In this document: one piece after another, positions 38,801-44,800 of the stretch
Layout: each line of letters begins with the position of its first letter
How positions within the stretch are numbered: position 1 is the stretch's first letter
Assembly: GCF_964204645.1 (NCBI RefSeq)
Contig: NC_134029.1
Span: 17,564,450-17,628,449 of the forward strand
DNA: 64,000 bases
Reading direction: 5' to 3'
Source of the DNA: Tubulanus polymorphus
Taxonomy: Eukaryota; Nemertea; Palaeonemertea; Tubulaniformes; Tubulanidae
Notes under the pieces: model-generated
Told to the model about the DNA's origin: nothing
The model's database searches: none
What the model saw: only the letters and a program-made list of their open reading frames with translations
Program-made: the position numbers and the translations under genes

Positions 38801-41800
38801 TAAGCAGTTTTTCTGAACGTTTTTTTGTATTTTACTTTTACGATGCCATTACAGGAATAACTAAGGTGCGTCTGGCGGATGGCAATTCTACAAGTGGACG
38901 GGTAGAAGTATACGCTACCGGAGTCAATCAGTGGGGCACTGTCTGTGATGATATGTGGGATGACAAAGACGCCAAAGTTGTCTGTAAAATGCTGGGTTTT
39001 CCATGGGGGAAAGCGATTCGTAATAATTTCGGAATTGCAAGTGGTATGATTATGTTGGATAACGTTCAGTGTGCGGGCAATGAAAGTAACGTAGGTGATT
39101 GTCAACGGCGAGGATTCCTAGATCACAACTGTGACCATAGCGAAGACGCATCTGTTGCCTGCTTTGGTAAGTTACGACAAAGTTATTAGAACCGGAGTAA
39201 TATTACCAACTGGATATTCTGTTTTTAATTACGACTTCAGCATATGCTTTGGTAAATTATTCTTGAACTTCAGAGTTTCTGCATTTCTGAAGAGACTATT
39301 GTAATTCCCATTTTTATCTCTTTCTTCCAAACAAGAAACTTATCTATTTCTTCAATTTCTCCGTCAATTCTAAACGGATCTTCATGATCGTGCCATAAGC
39401 GAGAAGATTTTCGCAAACACAACCTGAAGTTAATTATGGTCCGTGGTGGTACCTTTCTAGTGCCAACCATTTAAGCCCTGGAAGAAAATATGAGGACCTC
39501 GATTTTTAAAAATTCGGTTTTGTGGGCCTAGCTCCTAGACAACGCGATGTCAAGGCATATCTCATTCAGTGATTATGTTGGAATTAACATTAAACGGCGT
39601 ATTTTCACAACGTACATAAAAAGTGCCGCAAAAATACCAGCTTTTAGCGGGTTCTTTATTCTATTGAAACCCAGAATGCTAGTACTACGAAATAAGAAAT
39701 ATCATTCAAAACATCAGCTTTTGTCAATTATGTTTAATCTGGAGACGCTTAACGTTTTTGAAACCAATGCAAAAAGCTCGATATACGCCAACCCTTCGAT
39801 TGTTCAAGATTCACCTACACAAGACAGTTACATTTTCTACGACTTGGCTTTGGCCGAACAACAAGAAAGAAGCTAATAATTTACCACCACTAGATTTTGC
39901 CTCTCGAGCAGAACCAACCTATTCCGAACCGCACCCCGCGGGACCGTCTCGTGATAATCCTGCCACTTAACAGCTTGTGAAATATGAGGGAGTTCCAGAA
40001 CATTATTATAAATTGCATAGAAAAATAAACTAAACCGACCGTCCAAGATTTGGCCTACGAGGCACGTCAGGGTTTTCACATTTTATAGATGTACTCTTAG
40101 ACGGCATTTGAATTCCTTGGATAGTTTGCTTGGATGATAAAGTTTGCCAGCTGTCTAATAGACACGGGGTAGTCGGTGGTGAATAGATCCAACCAGTTGT
40201 CATGGTCGATGTCCAGAAACCTTGCTCTCAGAGCATGAAACGATTGGCATGCTAACACAAAGTGTTTTTCATCGTCAATCTGCTCCAGATCACAAAATTT
40301 ACACAGTCTCTGGTCGAGTGGAGTTTTTCCTGAATCGGCCTGTTTCGACGTGTAGCGGGAATGTTCCGTGTCTCAGTCAATTGCTGAAGGCTGCATTATT
40401 GACATGGGGGTTATAACGTAGGTCTCCACGTTGAACGAACTCTTGAACGTTTAATAGAAACGCAATTTTGGCATTGCGTCGACCGCGATCGACCACGATT
40501 GGCGGGCATATTTGACCCGCAAATTTTCCTTACAAACGTTTAAGCACTGTTTATCGGACAACTTGCTAAGTTGCGGGGTGAAGTTGACATTGTCACGGTA
40601 CCAATTAAAATTACAATCGCTTAAAATCTCAGTAGCGGATTAAGCCCAGTTACTAGTATTAGCCTTCGTTGCCAACTCGAGATCCCAGTTGAAAATTTTC
40701 TTTACCGTATTATTCAGTGGTAGATTATTAAGCTGGTGACATGAACGCATTCGTTTTTTTTTGGCGTATTGTGTTGGGCAGCCAACCCATGTCTCCGTCT
40801 ACGCTTGGCAGGGGCGAGGATCTGGTGCGTACGCATTGCCCGATAATGAATTTTGTCACATTGGTTATAATTTTTGTGACCCCATATTCCAGCTGCGTAA
40901 TCCATTATTGGAGTTACTAAGTACAATTGTTTTACGAGTAATACAATTTTGTGTAGGTATCGTAACGCAATCCAACTGCCTAAATGTTTTGAAACTAGTT
41001 TGGCTAACGCTCTACTGGCAGAGTTTGTTAAAATATGCACGGTGTGTGAGTAATTAAGGTGGTTATTCGCCTCTAATCCAAGATATCTGTACGAATCCAC
41101 GTAGTTTACCGGTTGATCACCGGAACGAAACTGAAAGTCCGATTAAAATGAGCGGATATGTCTAAAATGGATTATTTTCGTTTTATCAACGTTAATGTTA
41201 AAACGCTATCGTCTTGTCCACTTATTCACTATTTCCAACATCCGTTGCAGGTTATCCTCGTTTTCGCTTAAAAGGACAATGTCATCCGCATACACGAAGA
41301 TACTAATGACTGTCTCGCCATCTATTTTCACACCTAGTTTTGAGTTACTAATTTCTTCGGCTAGATCGTTGATATATAAAGGAAATATCTTGGGACTATG
41401 TCCGTCACCCTGTCTTGATCCGCATTTTACGCCGAATTTATCAATTTTGAAGCCATTTATTCTTTCGGCATTTTGCCTGTTACACCTGCACGGTGTAACT
41501 TGAAAATAGGCAGTCGTGGTTAATCGAGTCAAACGCTTTTGCAAAGTCGATAAAACAGGCAAACGTAGGTTTCTTTTGCTCCTTACGATTTCGAATTATT
41601 GTTGCTAGTGAGTATATGTGGTCTGTACAGTTCACATTTCTACGGAAACCGTTCCGTTCATCACAAATTTTTCCATTTCGCTCGAGATAGCTGGTTAAAC
41701 GGTTGTTAATGATGGATGTAAATAACTTAGGCCTATATACGGTAGATATCAGACTTATTCCTCTGTAGCTTAGTGGTTCGCAAGCATCTTTCTCGTTCCC

Positions 41801-44800
41801 TTTCTTTAGGATACGGTGAATTATTCCGCACGACCATAGTTTTGGTATTACGCCATTTTCAAAACAAGTGGATAGAAACGAACAGATCATTCCAGCGATG
41901 TTTTCATTTTTAAGAATTTCATTCGGAATATTATCTAGTCCAACGGCTTTCGTTGTTTTTAAGTTTTTAATTGCTCTGGTCACTTCGGTATCTGAGAGGT
42001 GAGTTGAGTGAGACATTTATATTATCCTGGTTGTCTTGTTGATGATTCACTGCGTGGATGATTCTGTTTAGGAAATCATCATCAAAGTTATGGTTTACGG
42101 GGTGGTTGAACAATGACGCAAAGTCGTCGTGCCGTTTTTTCAGAATATCGTTTTGTGAGGTAGAGCCGTCGGGTAGGCGAACCGAGTCTTTAATATTAGG
42201 TTTGATTTTGCCAGGACCGATATCATCCATTTCACGCCAGAATTGTTTGGGGTTGTTTCTCGAGAGTTCCTGAATTCTATTAACTTTTTCCCTGTAAAAG
42301 ACGCGTTCCGCTTTCCTGTTATAGTTCATGTCAAACGTTTTCCGGGTGAGTTTAAAAACCGATAACAGAGCTCGCCTACGAACTTTACTTGTACATTTAT
42401 GATAGTTTTTTTTCGGCAGTACGCGTATTTCTCCACACAATGTCTAAATTTTCGTTCCACCACGGTTTACCGCGTCGAGACTGACCTTTGCCATTAAATG
42501 ACAATTTAATGTCTTTGAAATGGATTCGTTCATCCATTTCTTTATGTATTACAGATGACAGATTATTGTAGGCGTCGTTAATTTCGGACTGATTGATTTG
42601 ACGATTTATTAGATTATTACATATGGTAATCAGCGCGTGACGTCTGCGGTCGTATGCGAACAGATCGATTAGTATCTGTTTTAAGCCGGGCGTAGGTTGG
42701 CCTTGCGACGGCTCGCGACTCACTGCGACCGCCAGCGACGATCGCGTCGCAACGACTCACTGACCTACGCTACCTTGCGACTGCAAGCGACGGGTTGCGA
42801 CTGGCAGCGACGCGAGTCGCAGTGAGTCGCACATGTTCTACCTTCTGCGACGCGACGCGACCGTCGCAACCGACCTACGCGCTCTTGCGACTGGGAGCAA
42901 CTAGTCGCACACAGTTGCTGGAAATCGCGTTGCAACCGACTTACGCCCCCATTTGTGACGCAACACGACGTTCGCGTCGCAAGTTTGACCTACGCCCGGC
43001 TATACATCATATTTCCTTTCGAACGCGTTAACTTCCCTCGAATTTTTGCTAGGACGGTGGTTCGGAGGATCGCGCTTTATTGGACTGAAGAGTTTCGGGT
43101 CAATTAAGTCCAACATTAAATTGACCTCGAAGTTCGAAACGGATTGTAAGTTACTAATCGAAGTCACGATACAGTCCACGACAGAGCTTCCGCGGTTTGG
43201 TACGCAAGTGAAATTATCGCGCGGGTACCATCCATTTAGCACGCAGCAATTGCAATCTTTTGGAAAGTCGATAAAATGATCGCAGAACGTATTAGTAGAT
43301 GGATCGATTGCCTAACGATCAGGGGCTAACATGTGAGAAGAATAGTCCAGTTTATTCCCGATTCTTGAGTTAAAATCACCACAAATGAACATTGGTTCAT
43401 TATTCAAAAATAGTACACATTTGCTAAGAGTTTTTTTAAAAAGTCCCTTTGAAAAAGCGTTTCCTCTGCTAGAATTGTCTGGTGGTAGGTAGACACTACA
43501 CAAGACAACAGTGTCATTAGGATCCATTTTACTAGTCAAGTGTATCCATGATATTCCTTCGTAACCGGAGTCTAGAATATCTAACTTATACATATTGAGA
43601 GTCTCACATTTAACCAAAAAACCAACACCGCCTGACCCTCTTTTCGCTCGTTTATTTTCAGCACGGTTTTGACCAATCCATCGGTATTTTTGATTTTGTA
43701 AAATAGGTTTATCGTTCCCACGTAAGTGGGTTTTGCAAATCGATATAACGTCTAGTTTTGTATCGTTGATTATTTGGTTCCTTAACGCACCCGGTTCTTT
43801 TTCACAGGATTCAGTCCAACCGAACACATTCCAGTGACCCAGGCTTAAGGATGCACCTCGGCCGTTTTCCTATGCTGCTTCGACCGGCGTTCGTGGAGCG
43901 GTGGTTTCAGAATTCATGTCGGCTGCCCTGGCGGGCTTAGTTGATTCTCTGATATCTTCATATGTATAAACCAAGTTGAGGTGTCTTAAGCCTGGGATCT
44001 CTTGGATTCAGGGCCTTAGCCCGTGTCGTTTTCGGATGCTTATCTCGTACTTCAGCTGGATCCTTATTCATCTGGGTAACTTTGTTGTCCAGTACCTTAT
44101 AAACTCGGCCTTCATGAATGAGTTTGTCAAAGGACACGATGATTTTTGCGCCTCTGTTTTGTTGCGCGAGTTGTTGCTTGAATTGGAAAAGTAATTGGCG
44201 CTGAAGTCGTATCGCGCGTGGAAAATCCTCTAAAATGCGCAGATAATCTTCACTTTTGTCGTTGAATCTGCTTTCGTAGGATGCATTGCCTATCTTCATA
44301 AAAGACGAAGGCGGCAGTGATTGAGCGAATTATGTCATGGAGGTGTTGACCGTTCCTGTGTACTCTATGGAATCTGATGGCATTTACGCGAGCGGCATGT
44401 AGGCGATCGATGAGCAATTCTTTTATCACGTTGGTACAATTCTCGCCTTTTGTCTCTTGAACGTCCAGAAACCCAAGATTATTTCTGCGTGATTTCTTCG
44501 CCAACCGAATTGTGAAGAATAGGAACCACTTGCCAGAAGTAGTCGTCGTAATATATTTTAGAATTCAAAATTAAATTTGATAAATTATGTAAGCATAAAA
44601 AACTAAAACCTTGGAAGGCACGTGAGCATAGTGTTAGTTTATCAAGTGAAAAGATCGCCAAAGCGGTCAGACACTTACTGTTACCAAAAATACATGTATT
44701 TTTGCTGTTACTGTTACTGATAATGAGTTGGTAAATTCTAATTCTAAGATGTAATGAATATTGTTTTACTATTGTCTTCCCTTCACAGCGATGGTGCCGA

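Larger units (their letters stand above)
40040..44515 (-). mobile_element. Nearly complete dead LINE in SRCR intron 32
   Basis: On the minus strand the order is ORF1 remnant (43958-44504), endonuclease, reverse transcriptase and a terminal zinc-knuckle-like domain, interrupted by one MITE (42684-43001) and several frameshifts. It accounts for most of the 5.6-kb intron separating the extracellular domains from the transmembrane exon. Clade not resolved; ORF1 looks L1-type. Confidence 0.88.

Noticed and set aside
39547-39876. A 109-codon frame as an alternative coding exon with the tail motif
   Set aside because: Only the last third matches the tail; the upstream part has no homology and the frame stops just after the first tyrosine motif.
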